Shown here: piece by piece, positions 34,273-47,964 of the stretch
Layout: the number at the start of each line of letters is the position of its first letter
Numbering within the stretch: the first letter of the stretch is position 1
NCBI GenBank assembly: GCA_001414345.1
Contig: LLCB01000232.1
Span: forward strand, 1-64,000
DNA from: Hymenoscyphus infarciens
Lineage: Eukaryota > Ascomycota > Leotiomycetes > Helotiales > Helotiaceae
Reading direction: 5' to 3'
DNA: 64,000 nt
Notes under the pieces: model-generated
Seen by the model: only the letters and a program-made list of their open reading frames with translations
What the model was told of the DNA's origin: nothing
Databases searched by the model: none
Translations under genes and position numbers: made by a program

Positions 34273-37200
34273 TAGCTGTCGCAGGTTTTGTTGGGGACAA
34301 AAAGGCAAAGGGAAGAATATATGGATGATGACATCTTGCACGTTGTTCCATCCAGACAAGAAAGATGGATGGTCAGGTATTCCGGAGTCGTTACCCGCTG
34401 CAAACCCCTGTGCAAGTGCCGTAGTCAGCCCGGCCTTCCAGCCCGCGCAAAATTTGAAGTTGCACAGTGCAGGCGCAGGTAAAAAGGCAAAGTGCAAAAG
34501 GTAAAGTGCAAAAGGCAAAGTGCAGAAGGCAAAGCAAACGTCAAATTAGATGGAAACATAATGCAATTTGGAATATGCAATAATTTGGTAAGGTATTACA
34601 GTAATTGGTTGTCTACAAATAAATTAGTTACGAATATTGAACAGAAAGGGGGCAATAGACAGCTTTTCATCATCTATGCCTTCTCTGCTCATGTCAACGC
34701 GATGATCGATACAAGGGACTCTGGTGTGGCTAAGCGAGATATGGCTTTCCCACCTTTCCAACAATATTGCCTATTCTCCGTGGACTTCTTGCTGCTCTCT
34801 TACCCATTTAGCTTTATCTTGCATCTGAGTTCTTCCCACCCTGGATTTTTGTTTCGCGCTTTTACGTCAAGACTTAGGCAGCGGGCGCGTAGTATGCGAC
34901 CGCATGGCGAAGCAACACCTCACAGCCACGCACCAGAGATCAACGCCCGCATCTTGCAACCAAAGCCCTTGGTGACAGTTACCGCGTTAATCTTGACAGC
35001 GCTAGAAGTAGTCGGACCCAGTTCCCAAATACGGAGTAGTGCAATGCAGATCAATTTAATCTGCAACACGCACTCTTCAGCGCGCATGGAATATCCACCT
35101 TGCTCAACCCCGATGAGTTTATTTTCTGTCCCGGCCCCGAGGCTGCGTGTGGACTTGGTGGCTACCAGGTTTTCTGATGGAGGAGCATTTCTGCGTTGGC
35201 GATAAGACGCAGGCAACAACCTCCTTTTACATTATTCAAGGCTAATATACGTTTGAAGCGTATCAGCACTGAGAGACCAGAGTTTTTCAAACCCCTCTTG
35301 CCAAGAATTGAAATTAACGTTAGGAAGGCTCTGGCGCGGGAGATGGGGGATATAAAATGAAGAGGAAAGTAATCTGTGCAGAGGTTACACTTGAGAAGAA
35401 TAAAGAAAAACATTGTTGCCGGTCGGGGTTGCAAGAAGCTGAAGTTTGAGTTCCAGCGCCTAGTTCCAGTGGGCGAAGGAACTAGAGGGTTGTTTGTTTG
35501 CTGTCGCAGGGGATGCTGCAGCTGCCAGTCCAGCAGAACCTGATTGACCTGCATTTGACCTGGAGCGGCATGGAGAGCGTTGCACCTGGCAAAACGGATT
35601 CATCTCCACTGTCTTTTAACTCAAGGCCGCCGTGACATAGACTGACCATCGATGGTCAAGGATACACACGGCACTCGCGGCCACTCGAGGCAAGTTAGAA
35701 GTGAGGCATAACGCAAGGAGAAAAATGCAAGATTTCGGGGAAGACGTGCATGAGTGATCCGGCAGCGGATGGCGACAAGAGCTTATCTTAACCCATCCAG
35801 GTCATTGTTTCTGCACCCCTGAGTTGATGTGGCTTAAGTCCTGAGAACTTGGAATCAGTTGATTTTCTGTGTGGCACCCCCTTTGAAATAATAATACAGG
35901 ATCAACCGACATTTCAATCAAAGTTCTCTTCCAAAACATCGTCTTTTAGAAGCTGTAGTGATGCATTGATTATTCTCCTCAATCAATACTATCCAACACC
36001 TTGTATCTGAGAATATATAACTTACCTGGTTTGACTATGATGGTTCGTCTTATGCCCCTACGATGCGGTTCGAGAAACCGTCCGGATTGTCTGCATGGAA
36101 CCGTGGCAGACAGAAGGATGAAAGCGTAGGTACCTATATGAACCAAGTCAAAAGCGAATGAGAAAATAAAACAGGAATGGGCTAGAGCAAAAGAGGAAAC
36201 GAGTAAAGTGAAAGGGGAACCGCGGTCAAGACGACCAGGAGAACAAGGGAAAACGGGAGTCCTCAAAAATCAGACGCTGCCACGTGGGATTTGGCCCGTT
36301 GGCAGACCAAGACTACAAACTGACAGCCGGAGCCCGGGAAGTAGGCCGAGGGGTCTCTCCTGTGTTGTCACACGAAATATCCATGAGCCATGCCTGAAGA
36401 CCGGGCGCGGCATTCCTGCCAATTGGCAGCAAATGATCGAGGAACTCTCAGAAATCCAAGATGCGAAGCGAAAAGTGTATAGTGCAAAATGCATAGAGCA
36501 AAGGCATATTGGAAAAGAAAAGTGCACGTTGGGTATACCCTGAACTGCAAGCGCGCAATTCGCGACAAGCAATTGTTTTGCAACCGAAAAAACAATGCTT
36601 ACTTAAACCCCCTTCAACGGCTATCTCATACCCTCCACTGGAAGTCTGTATTGTATACTCTCTACTACACGTACGAGTCCTTCACTTGGTTTCTTTTTTT
36701 AAGGTTGCTTCTAGGACAAAGAAGGACGCTGCTATAGCTAAGCGAGCCACGCCGACACCTGCACCACACCGTTGGCTACGTAATGTTTTCTTTGGGTGGG
36801 TCTTTACCCTTTCCTGCTTCCTGCTATGGTCTTTCAAATACTACACCTATCATTTACGTTAATTAAAGCAAAACGAGACTCAATAGACGTGGTCGCATGG
36901 CGAGGTAGAGATACGGTGTACACCACACACCTCACACTGCAGGTCAGCACGACACCCCTGGACTAAACCCCTGGGTTACCGTACCCCTTACCGCAACACG
37001 CGCTCAAGACCTGATAGAGATCCTAGGCTTTCCAGGTTGGGCTCAGCAAGATAGCGCGACACCCTTCGCATTGCCGCGTTGATGTTCTGATTATCGCTGC
37101 AATGGTTAGATTTCCCGCTGAGTTCATGCCCTTTTCTTGTTCAAATCCGAGAAAACTCTTGTTTATTCAACAGAGCCACGAGCGAGATTTGTGTTGAACA

Positions 37201-39173
37201 TAGTGCAGAAAAAGTACACCTATAGGGCATGGAGGATTCAGGTAACTTCAAAAGACAAAGCCCTCGTGTAGTTTTACTTAGTACTATTCTTAAGTGTTTA
37301 TGATAAAAGCACTACTCGAGAGGATGTTGAACATAGAGTTCTTACGCATATAGCAAGCTTCTGGAAGCCCCCTGGAAGGTTATTCCCTCCAGCAAGTCAG
37401 GTCGGTCGACGGCAGACCCGAAGAAAACGCTCCATAGCCTGTACCGACAGCTAGGAGAGTCGCCAACAATTACTAACCCACACCGCCCCTGTGGCGCTTG
37501 CAAATTAAACACTGATCTTGATCAAAAACGAACTGAGCAACTGCGTCATGTGTGATCCAGTTACAATGGAAATGTGGTCGGGCCTCCTCCCTCTTCATGA
37601 CTCCTTTGAAGAATCATCACTCACCATCCCTTGTACAAAGCAGCTGGCGGCGAGTAGCTTTGCGGATCAGAGTTGTGCAAAATGAATCTAGAAAGAAATT
37701 GACCCTGAAACCATACTCATACGTCGGACTTTGAATTCAACCAAAGATGGCCGCGTGGAACCTGAAGAGGTGAGAGTCAAATTGAGTGTTAGCGAGGCTC
37801 GAGTCGATTGCTCGTTGGACTGGTAAGAAGGGAGGTTCTTTCGGAACACAGCTCAACGAACACTCCAGCTCTCCAGTCTCAGAGGAAACAAACTGCAGAT
37901 AAGCCAAGAGCCGTCAGATCCCAAAGAATCAAGCGAAACGAGGCTCGCCTCGTGGCAACGGGGTGTATTTAATTGCATTGACCCCCGGAAACCCCCCCGA
38001 AGTGTGTGGATGGCATGACGGCAGAGGATTGAGCCTCATGGCTAATGAATAATTAATTGGCTGAAGGCTGCAACACAATACGAGTCTACGGCACTACGAG
38101 GGCTGGCGGGCTGTGGAGCCGAGTTTCGGCAAGTCGTAACGTCTATGGGACCGATTGCTCTCGTTCCGCGGATGCACACCATAGCATGCACGACAGCTAC
38201 GAAGAGCCGTATTTCTTTGTTTGGAAAGACCAAAGTGGGTTGCTATCACGAGGTAGTCAAGGCCAAAAGACATCTCGCCATTTGAGCTATGGGTTTCGTT
38301 GCTGAACCATTTTGCTATGACTTGGCCGGCTGGCTCTCTACATGACCCTTTCGGACGCGAGAAGCCTGGAAGACGAGGGATGCAATCTCAAGACCCGCTG
38401 AGAGACTACAAGCATACTCGGAGCGACAGATACAGCACCAAGCGTACATGTATTAAGCTTGGCTTATCGAGTGCAATCGCGAGTGCAATGAAGATGCAAT
38501 GAGGTTGCATGGAGGGGGTGCACGGAGGAGGAGCCGCGGCGGTCGAGATGGATACAAATGTGATTCAGCTGAGATGAGGTCCACTTGAGCGACTCGAGGT
38601 TGAGTACGGCAATGTTGGATGTTGAGCGAATCCTCCGGACGCTCCCCCCCCACCCCCTGCTCAGCGTCCGTCTGCGAACCGGTGAGCAAACCCCACCAAT
38701 CAACTACCCAGTGTACAGAATGAACTCGCGAAGTGCAAGGGCTTTGGCTTCCGTATCCAGCTCATTCGTAGATCGATGGGACCAGGCTCCTCTTGGCCAC
38801 CTCTGATCTTGGACCTTGCGAGATCCCCGCCCGCACCCTTGAATCCCTTGTGGCATGTTCCACTGCGTAAGGCTACAAATGCCGAGCAAATTCTGACTGA
38901 CCAGAGCGATTACTACTGCTGCGAAGGCCACCGGATGTTGAGCTCGCTGTCGCAATTTCGTTCTCTTTTCAAACTTGAGCGCTGCTCTGGGAAGTCCTAC
39001 ATATAAGATGGAGCTCCCAACTCAAAGTCTTCGATCTCGGCATGTACAGCGACCTCGACGTTGTAGTCCATCATCTACTCTTCCTCCTTATTCATTTGAC
39101 CTCTCAACATCCTCCCCCCCTTTTTCTTCCCAAAAAAAAAGGCTTTTCCTCTTGAGAACCCTCCACATCCACC
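34273..39173. other. Gene-poor accessory region
   Basis: About 4.9 kb in which I find no gene I can defend. Composition is normal, so it is not RIP-saturated. Reading frames of up to 237 codons occur (plus strand 34492-35205) but have no motif, start context or splice pattern. It contains a short tandem repeat (34476-34536) and a related GTGCAAAA-type stretch at 36465-36510. The right end, about 38900-39173, should carry the promoter of the next gene, with a CT-rich leader. Confidence 0.4.
34476..34536. repeat. Short tandem repeat, 13-14 base unit
   Basis: Four units of the type AAAGGCAAAGTGCA occur in a row with single-base differences (AAAAGGCAAAGTGC, AAAAGGTAAAGTGC, AAAAGGCAAAGTGC, AGAAGGCAAAGC). 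A looser relative lies at about 36470-36510. Confidence 0.65.
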
Positions 39174-39994
39174 ATGACTCAACCCAACCATCGCCACGGG
39201 TCTTCGAGGTAAAAACATACTATTATTAGCTTCTTGCATTCCTTATCCCCCTCTCAATCCCCATCTCCCTATTCACCGAGTATCCTTTCGACAGAGCGAA
39301 ACTCGTCTCAGAATCTCAGCCAGACCACCGCCTCTCTTCCCTCAAACACCAAGCTAACCGAAATCTTCCCAGGCGCCATTCAAAAATCTCATCAAGGCCC
39401 AACACCAACGGCGTCCACCCCCAAACTTCAAACGAATTCTCCGCTCTCACCCCTCAAGCTTTACAAGCTCATGACATCCAACAAATGACCATTAACGAAG
39501 ACCCCTATCACCTTCCCAACAAACAGGCAGAGCAAAGCCAGGTCATCCAGACCTCCCTCGCCAGCCTGGATGTCCATATCTCACGGGCCCTCCAAGAGCA
39601 AGTCATCAACAACGCTTTTGGTATGGCGCCAGCGGAACATGCGGAAGCTTCTTCATATCCGTCGCAGAGACACAATGGGCATGAGCCAGTCGTTGAGGAT
39701 CAGAGCAACGGCACTTATCCTCAAGACTCCCAAACCCAAACACCTCAACACAACCCAAGCTCTTCAATCCAAGTCCAACACAACAACCCATCTGAAGAAT
39801 CGTTCCCACGGGCCTATCCATATACCCAACCATACAACCAAGAAACCGAAGGGTACTACTCCTCCCCATCCCAAAACACCTACACCAGCCCACCAAACAC
39901 AGACCCAACCCACTGGGGTCATCCACTTTCCGGTACCGGGACACACTTCCCAAACACCTCTCTCAATCTCAAGATCCATACGCACGAACAATAA
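39174..39994 (+). CDS. Gln/Pro/Ser-rich hypothetical protein
   Basis: Exon 1 is very short (39174-39208, MTQPNHRHGSSR) and an 86-base intron (GTAAAA...CGACAG) leads into exon 2 (39295-39994). The phase is exact and exon 2 is open from the junction to the stop, giving 244 residues. The start context (CACCATGACT) is strong and a long pyrimidine leader precedes it. The C-terminal half is rich in Tyr, Gln, Pro and Ser (YPYTQPYNQETEGYYSSPSQ), so it is likely disordered. No domain is recognised. An overlapping frame stays open to 40145, so another C-terminal splice form is possible. Confidence 0.55.
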
Positions 39995-40465
39995 GTGGGT
40001 ACAGCAACAATTATCAGGGGTAGAAGGAAAGAAACTAGTCCTTGTATCACGTGATACCACTTGGTCCGTCGCAAAATGCAAATTAAAGGGGGAGTTTTGG
40101 AAGCAAGGAAAAGGATATAATAGGGCTTTGTGGAGTAATGGATAACTGGAAAATAATTGATGAAGGGAGTTATGGAAGGAAAAGGAAATAAATGACATGT
40201 GAGGATATACAAAAAGGGAATGTACAGCAAATGAAGGATTAAAAAACTGCGAAGGGGGGCGCATCGCACTAAATAGCTCGAAACAGCTGAAAAGTTAACA
40301 AAATTCTGTTCAAAGTCCTCGCTTATCGGGAAATACAATTTCACCTGGCTACTCGCTGAGAACTATCTTCCCTTCTTCAAATTCCTTACATCGTATTCAT
40401 CATTTCGTATCGATTGCATATCCAGCCAATATAGTCGTAAATATCTCATCTTAAATTGCTTCCCA
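39995..40465. other. Intergenic between convergent genes
   Basis: 471 bases holding both 3' flanks. An overlapping plus-strand frame remains open to 40145 without a defensible splice into it. Nothing else is recognised. Confidence 0.4.
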
Positions 40466-42177
40466 TCAACCAATCTTCTTCTCCAACCTCTTCAACAAAC
40501 TAGTAGCACCCTTCTCCAACCTCCCTGCCCTCTCCTCCAGCTTCCCACCCGGCGGTTTCAGCGCCTTCTGCGGTTTAGTCGCCTCAACCTCAGTCGGTCG
40601 ATAAACCTGCTGATGGATAGAGTAATCCGTCTGATGCGGTCGGGTATTACTCAATTGATCAGGTTGGTTTTGGTAACTATATTGCGAGAAGCCACCTGGT
40701 GGAGGGGCTGGTGCAGTTGCTGGCGGTGGAGCTGATGGAGCTGGGAGCGAGGATCCGAATGATGGGTTCATGGGGGAGTAGATACCTGGCGATGACAGCC
40801 CTGGGGAGGAAAGGCCGGGGGACATGGGGTATTGTGCATATTGCTGTGTTACTGGGATGTGAGGGGTATTAGAGGCTGGTGGTGTTGGTTGATGGTAGGA
40901 TGGCGGAGGAGGTGCAGAGGCGACTGCTGATGGGGGTTGAGGGTAAGGACTAGATGCTGCTGGTGCGGTGGGAGGCGCAGCAAATGAGTTTTGGAAGTGC
41001 TGAGCATATGGTGATTGTAGCCCAGCTGATGGTGGAGGAGGAGGTTGGCCAAAGCTCGACTGAAAACCAGCGGAAGGAGGGGGATGCTGGTTAAATTGTG
41101 ATGGTGGGGTGTGGGCGGCTGGAGGGCCTGAGAAGTAGTTCGCTTGTTGCGGTTGTGGAGGACCGGAGAAGCCTCCGTGGTTTTGATATGAGGCTCCGAA
41201 TTGTTGTCCTTGATCAGCTGCCGCGGCTGCTACAAGTGGATTGCCTGCGCCGTCTTCAGGTGGCGGCGTCTTTTCTCGGTGTTGGATTGTCTCGGGCGCA
41301 GCAGGTGCAGCGGGGTTGTAGGCCAAAGGTACGAAATTTGATGCTTCCATGCTTTGGGGAGTTGCTGAAATTGGTGGACCGGGAAATGTCGTGGTACTGC
41401 TTCGAGAAACAGGGGCAATTGGAGGTCCGGGAAAATTGCCGGTGCTACTTCGTGACAATGGGGCTGGAGGGTGTGATGTAGTTTGTGAATTTCGAGTTTG
41501 GCCTTGCTGATAGGACGGATCCGCAATCGCCACGTTTTCTAGTCGTTGAACCACCGGGCTCATATCGTGTTGGTGAGGTGGTGGAGCAACTGGCTCATCT
41601 TGAACCGTGACTTGCGGTTGGGGCAAGACCCTTCTTACTCCGTTCACAAACTGAAGCGCATCCTCCTTGACCCAAAAATAAATATCGATCGCATGTAGCT
41701 TGTACATGTACTTGTTTTCGTTTCGGGGATCGAAAGTAGGTAAATGCCATTCTTGATTATCCGCGGGTGGACTTCCGAAAGAACTTCGATTTGATCCTTC
41801 TACTGTCAAGGTAACAAGAGTAGAGTGCTTGTAGGAGTAATGAACATGGGCGCCATCCAGATCTGATATTTGACAGTCAGTAAGGTTTTCGAGAGTTTTA
41901 TCTGAGGGTCTATAACTGACGTCCATTGAAAGCATCTTGCTCGGGGGTTCCTGCGTTGTTTGCGACTTCTACTCGCGCACGCCGATGGCCAGGGTTCTCG
42001 AAGAGATAGACATATGAGCCTTTATCAAATCGATGATGGGGAGGTTTGGCGGTAGGAGGGCCATAGTAATAATGTATATCGGCGAAGCTGTTTGTCGCAA
42101 TATTAGCAGAGCAGGAAAAGAGGTTTCAGTGGAGCTCACAGAGTCGCAACAAGCTCCTCGCCAGGTCTCGCGGCCAT
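40466..42177 (-). CDS. Conserved fungal protein with a Pro-rich C-terminal half
   Basis: Exons 42177-42140, 42087-41921 and 41862-40466 sum to 1602 bases, 533 residues, all in phase. The second intron (GTCAGT...CTGAC...ATCAG) removes a stretch that would otherwise look like an upstream start (MLSMDVSYRP). With it removed, the N-terminal domain is continuous: ADIHYYYGPPTAKPPHHRFD, KGSYVYLFENPG, DAFNGHLDGAHVHYSYKH, EWHLPTFDPRNENKYMYKLH and AIDIYFWVKEDALQFVNGVR. That is a compact beta-rich domain I believe is conserved across ascomycetes, of unknown function. Residues about 185-500 are Pro/Gln/Ser-rich with polyproline runs (possible SH3 or WW ligands) and three SPGL/I-SS repeats. The C-terminus is a basic amphipathic helix (RLEKGATSLLKRLEKKIG). 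Confidence 0.8.
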
Positions 42178-42891
42178 GCTATGCTGTCTCTGTCTATTGA
42201 GAACGCTTTGCGCAAGGGGTATTGGATGAAGGAAAGCGCTCGCTAGAAAGCAAAAACAAGAGAAAGGGAGAAAGAGAGAAAGAGGGAAAGAGAGTGAAGC
42301 AATTGCTGTTGGAGGGGTTGAAGAGCTCAGCGTTAACTTGCAGGAGAGTCAACCAATGAGGAGCTGATACTGTGTGTGTATTTTAAGCGCGATTTTTCTT
42401 GCATACCGCGCTTGTGGTTGGCTAAAGATAGGATATAAATGGCATCTGCAACATGTATGGATCAATTTGTACAACGACTTAATTTCCCAACCTGGGTTTG
42501 ACCTTGAATGTAACGCGGATTTGGGATGCTAAATGGAAAACCGGGTGGTTTCAATTGACTCGGGCGGAATCCCGCTGTGCCAAGTCCTCCTGCGAGCTCA
42601 ACCCTTGGCAAACTTATTTTTTGAGATCTTGAGCTTCAACATGTTCAACATCAAGAACATCCACCAAGCAACATTGCAACCCAACACCACACCTCCTCAT
42701 CACCGCAGACACCATTCTCTCAAGCCACTGTCTCTACAATCTTAAGAGCTCCTCAAAATCCGAATACTATAACCAAGACGCCCTCGAAAAGCCCCCAAAG
42801 CTTCTCTACTTTAATAGACCGCAAAACCACAAACTTGCGCCCACCCGGGCCCCCTACCCAACCCAAGAATATCTTCACAACGACACCCAAG
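42178..42891. promoter_or_regulatory. Divergent promoter region between the Pro-rich gene and uS8m
   Basis: 714 bases separate the divergent start codons. A purine-rich GAGAAAG repeat tract lies at 42255-42297, within the likely leader or promoter of the minus-strand gene. No other gene is supported. Confidence 0.4.
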
Positions 42892-43380
42892 ATGTCTCTA
42901 GTACACCTCTCAAACGTCTGCTCCCACCTCCAAAACGCCTCCAAAGCCCGCCTAGGCCTCACCTCCGTCCCCCACACAAACATGATCCTCACCCTCACCC
43001 TCGCCCTCCAAGCCTCCGGATTCCTGTCCTCCGTCACCCGAGGCGGCCTCACACCACCCCCTCTTCACTCCCTCTCAACCTACGTCCCGGAGCCGGTAAC
43101 ACAAGACAACATCGCTACACGTAGGTTATGGCTGGGGATGAAGTATTACAATAATGAGCCGGTGCTGGGTAGTATGGGCATGGTTAGTAAACCCACGAAG
43201 AGGATTTGGATGGATGTTGAAGGTTTGGGGAGGATTGTTAGGGGGCGGGAGGCGGGGTTTGTGAAGGGGCTTACGAGGCCGGGAGAGTGTCTTTTTGTTA
43301 GTACTGATAGGGGGGTTATGGAGGCGAGGGATTGTGTGGAGAGGAAGGTTGGGGGGATGTTGTTGTGTAGGGTTCTGTAG
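42892..43380 (+). CDS. MRPS8: Mitochondrial small ribosomal subunit protein uS8m
   Basis: A single exon of 162 residues. The ATG at 42892 is chosen because MSLVHLSNVCSHLQNASKAR is the family's typical N-terminus; the frame is open further upstream. Hallmarks are the N-terminal helix, FLSSVTRGG, RRLWLGMKYYNNEPVLG, SKPTKRIWMD and a C-terminal GECLFVSTDRGVMEARDC. The last block corresponds to the G-x-x-I-x-S-T-x-x-G-x-M signature by which S8 proteins bind the small-subunit rRNA. It is convergent with LYS12, with 228 bases between stop codons. Confidence 0.9.
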   Translation: MSLVHLSNVCSHLQNASKARLGLTSVPHTNMILTLTLALQASGFLSSVTRGGLTPPPLHSLSTYVPEPVTQDNIATRRLWLGMKYYNNEPVLGSMGMVSKPTKRIWMDVEGLGRIVRGREAGFVKGLTRPGECLFVSTDRGVMEARDCVERKVGGMLLCRVL

Positions 43381-43608
43381 AATTGGGAAGAGGATGAGGA
43401 ATTGAGAAGTACGGGTTGGGAAGTTATGTGTATGATATGGATTGGGCATTTGTGGTCGGATCCAAGTACTTTTGAACGATGAAGCATAAGGGATGGCTGT
43501 GTATAAAAGGGGTGTGTCAATACAGGCGATCAATGATTGAGCATGGCAACTTTTGATAGGTATCAAATTTAAATTCTACTTGTCTTTTATTGCACTATTT
43601 AAAAACAT

Positions 43609-44735
<1,127 letters not shown>

Positions 44736-45838
44736 TTTTGTGGTTGTTGATGTGAGTGACGGAGGTTCTAGATGCGATGTCGGCCAAAAAGATTTTGAGC
44801 CTCCGGAGGAAAGAGCAACCGAGGCTTATTTAAAGTTTTGTTGTGGCCTGAGGCAAGAATGCGCTCTCCTTTAAACCAGGGGTTATACGCGGCAGTTTGG
44901 TATTTATTGTACAGGCTTAGAAAGTCTGGAAACCAATTTCTTGAGACTAACTCGCGCGGATTAGTTTGAAATATTTAGTCATTCTTTGAGATGTTTCAGT
45001 ACAAGGGTTTTACCAATGGTTGCCAGCACTATAGGTACCCAGTTGACTCTCATACAACGCAAAGTAAAGGTCTGAACAACCAGGCTAGAACTATTAAATA
45101 GAGTGCTATCCTGTTAAGTAAGAATTCAAAGCTTATACACTCTCATTATACAAGCTCAAGGGACTTCTTGAGTCCAAATTTATGGATTCTCCTAGACCTC
45201 CTCAGACAATAACAATACGGACGAGTAGATAACCTCTCAAGCCTTTCGTATTTAGGAAAATTGGCGGCTACCTATCGTTCAGGTTGCCCCTTGTAAGAAA
45301 ATAGGGGGCACCCAGCTGGCATCGAATTTCCCCACCATCAAGGTCCCTAATCCGCCGAGCCCCTGCATAATAAAAGTCTCCTCATATACTTTCGAGACGT
45401 GGAACGTCCGATCTACTGTACTGTACTCACCACGAACTATCGCCATCTGAACAGATTCTCCTTTGAAGCTATTCGCATATTTTCCTTTCTATCGCGTTGT
45501 TGACAAATGTCCATGTCTGTCGCGTAAGGTTGCCATCCGATTCACTGCACTGCACTGCACTACACTTCACCCCTTGTCTCAACTAGCTCACGGCCATTAC
45601 TCCTGACGGGATCCTCTTCAGCCCAACCACAGCACAGCGTCCAAGTGCAAACGCTCCCACAACCATCCCTTGAATAGTTACATTTTCTCCTAAAGGAAGT
45701 GGAATCGGAGAAACTTCTAGCCCAACGCCGCATGCGTAGCAAGGGCTCTCAAGTCTGCACACCGGAATTGATCGACCACAACGAATTCACTCGGCGGGCA
45801 GCATAAAACAATAGAAGGAGAGTCAACGCATCCTCAAG
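44736..45838. other. Divergent intergenic region
   Basis: 1.1 kb containing the promoters of LYS12 (left) and of the 45839 gene (right). The repeat CACTGCACTGCACTGCACTA lies near 45544-45563. No gene is supported. Confidence 0.45.
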
Positions 45839-47964
45839 ATGTCGGGAGGTGTACGCAACCTGCGGGCCATGTTCGAGAATAAGGATCCGGCAGAGGGCGA
45901 GGATCGAGGCCGTTCCCCTGGGGGAGGTTCAGTAGGTCAGGAGCTCCTTCCCTTTCGTGATTAAACTTCAACTAAACCACCCAAGGTGGTGCAAGTACAG
46001 GGACGTCACCTCGGCCTCTTTCCAAAGTTCGGACCAGCTTCGTTGCCGTCGAGAGAAGTGGTCAGCTAGGAAATCAGATAGGCCTCCAGAGAGCGGATAG
46101 CGGTGCATCGAGCACATCGAGGCGGAGGACAAGTCTCAGTATCGACGAAGAGACCTCCAACAATATGCCGACAAAGAAACAGCCAACGGCTCCCGAGCTG
46201 GACCCAAGCAAGCATTCTGCATTGGAGGAGCGGATACCAGAGGCACTTGCAGAGAAGGCCCAGCCTGCAGAGAAGAAAATACCCACCTCGAATGGTACTG
46301 AGAAGAAGAAGGAACCTGCAAAACCAGCACCCAGCAAGATGGAAGAGAAGACAACGAATGGACATGCAAATGGGGCTGCAAAATCTTCAACTGCCAAACC
46401 TGCCGAAAAGCCAGCCGCAAGCAAGACTACAACCAAGCCCGCACCAATCTCTACTGCGAGAACCACCGTCCCCCCCAAAGCCTCTCCCCAGAAAAACCTC
46501 AAATCCCCAGCGATGCCCAAGACGCCAACGACCCCAAATAGAACTCATGCAAAAACAAAGGAGGCACCCAAAGCCAAGGAAACAAAAGCTCCCAAAGCTT
46601 CTTTGGCACCAAAGCCTGCTACAACACGGGCATCCAGTCGACCACCTCCTGCACAGGCTCATGGTTCTGCTCCCAAGACAAGAATCCCCAAGGAATCACC
46701 ACCACAAACTGGCTTCAAGAAGCCCCGCCCAAAGTCACCAACACGACCAGTCAAGCTACCTGCTTCTCTCACGGCGCATACTGCTTCCTCGGGCTCAAAG
46801 ACATCAGCATCCCCTCCAGCGGTCACAAGACAATCACTCAGTCGTGCATCTGGCAATTCCCAGCCAGTTAATTCACTTCAAGCCCACACTGCTGCTTCAC
46901 GCTCGCCAAGTCGGGTAAGTACAACATCCACATTGGGTCGCAAGCCTTCAACCTTGAAGCACGGTAGTGGCAGACCTTCCCTGGGTCCTCCACCACAAAT
47001 AATCAAAAAGCAGACTTCTCGCGCGAGTTTGCCCCACCAACCTGCGCCTGCAGATGATTCTTTCCTAGCACGTATGATGCGACCAACAAATGCATCTTCC
47101 GGGAAAATTGCTGAAAAGCAAGAGACCACCGGGCCACCAAAACGAGCACCATCCGTTAGACGTCCTGTTACGAGGGATGGACCACCGAAAACTCATGATG
47201 CCTCAAAGGGTAGCCCTGCCCCAAAAACTAGACAAGCTGCCCCATCGAAGATTGCCACAAAGCATACAAAGCCTGTGGAGAAGGGACCTAAGACGCCAAC
47301 ACCAGCTACCACACCAGCTGCGAAGTCGGTTGCCAAGTCAGAGCCCAAGGAGAAGCCAGTTGTCGCTGCACCTGCTCTAGAGGAGAAGATTGATGTTCCA
47401 GAAGTTCAGGAAGCTCCTATCGAGGAAATCACTGAAGCTGCACCAATTTCCGAGTCTGAGATCAAGGAAGAGGCTAAAGTTGAGCCAGAGGTATCCAAGG
47501 ATGAGCCTGAAGTTGAAGAGAAGATCGTCACCCCAGTTGTCGAGACTAAGGAAGAGGTCGTCGTCCCAGAGCCAGAGCCTGTAAAGGAGCAAACACCAGT
47601 TGAGGAGCCAGTCGCCATCTCCGAACCCGTCGATGATACCGTTGTTGAAACCAAGGAAGATACCCCAGAAATCGAGGCCCCAGAAGTTCAAGAGCCAGAA
47701 ATTGTCGAGAAGAGACAAGAGATACTCGCAATCGTTGAGCCAGAAGTCAAAGAGCAAGTAATCATTGAACCTAAGGCCTCAGTTGAGGAGCCGATCAAGG
47801 AAGTTTCCGTCGAGGAGCCAGCAAAGGTCGAAGCAGCCCCTGCACCAATCGAAAGCAAAGTCGAGCTTGAGGAAGAAGACCCCGAGGATGCCAAAGCCCG
47901 CGAGGAGATTGAGAAACTCAATGCTGAGTTCGCTAAGCTTGCAGCTGCTCCAGAGGTTAAGTAA
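45839..47964 (+). CDS. Large disordered Lys/Pro then Glu/Val-rich protein
   Basis: Exons 45839-45935 and 45986-47964 (50-base intron, GTCAGG...CCCAAG) give 691 residues in phase. An alternative donor two codons earlier would change only GSV. The N-terminus, MSGGVRNLRAMFENKD then SPRPLSKVRTSFVAVERSGQ, is a short conserved block seen in fungal proteins of unknown function, some linked to the cytoskeleton. Residues 100-460 are Lys/Pro/Ala/Ser-rich and basic (histone H1-like). Residues about 480-670 are made of repeated acidic EEP/VEEPV, EVQEPEI and KEEVVVPEPEP units. The tail is a short predicted helix (REEIEKLNAEFAKLAA). The sharp basic-to-acidic switch suggests a scaffolding role, but this is inference. 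Confidence 0.7.

Noticed and set aside
34492..35205. Open frame of 237 codons, plus strand
   Set aside because: No domain, signal or splice context; the composition changes along its length and it lies in repeat-bearing intergenic DNA. Length alone is not enough.
41862..41935. Start codon MLSMDV for the Pro-rich gene
   Set aside because: This stretch is an intron (GTCAGT...CTGAC...ATCAG); removing it joins the conserved N-terminal domain in phase with the ATG at 42177.
46066..46662. Minus-strand frames with hydrophobic runs
   Set aside because: Shadows of the Lys/Pro/Ala-rich plus-strand gene; no independent start or splice support.
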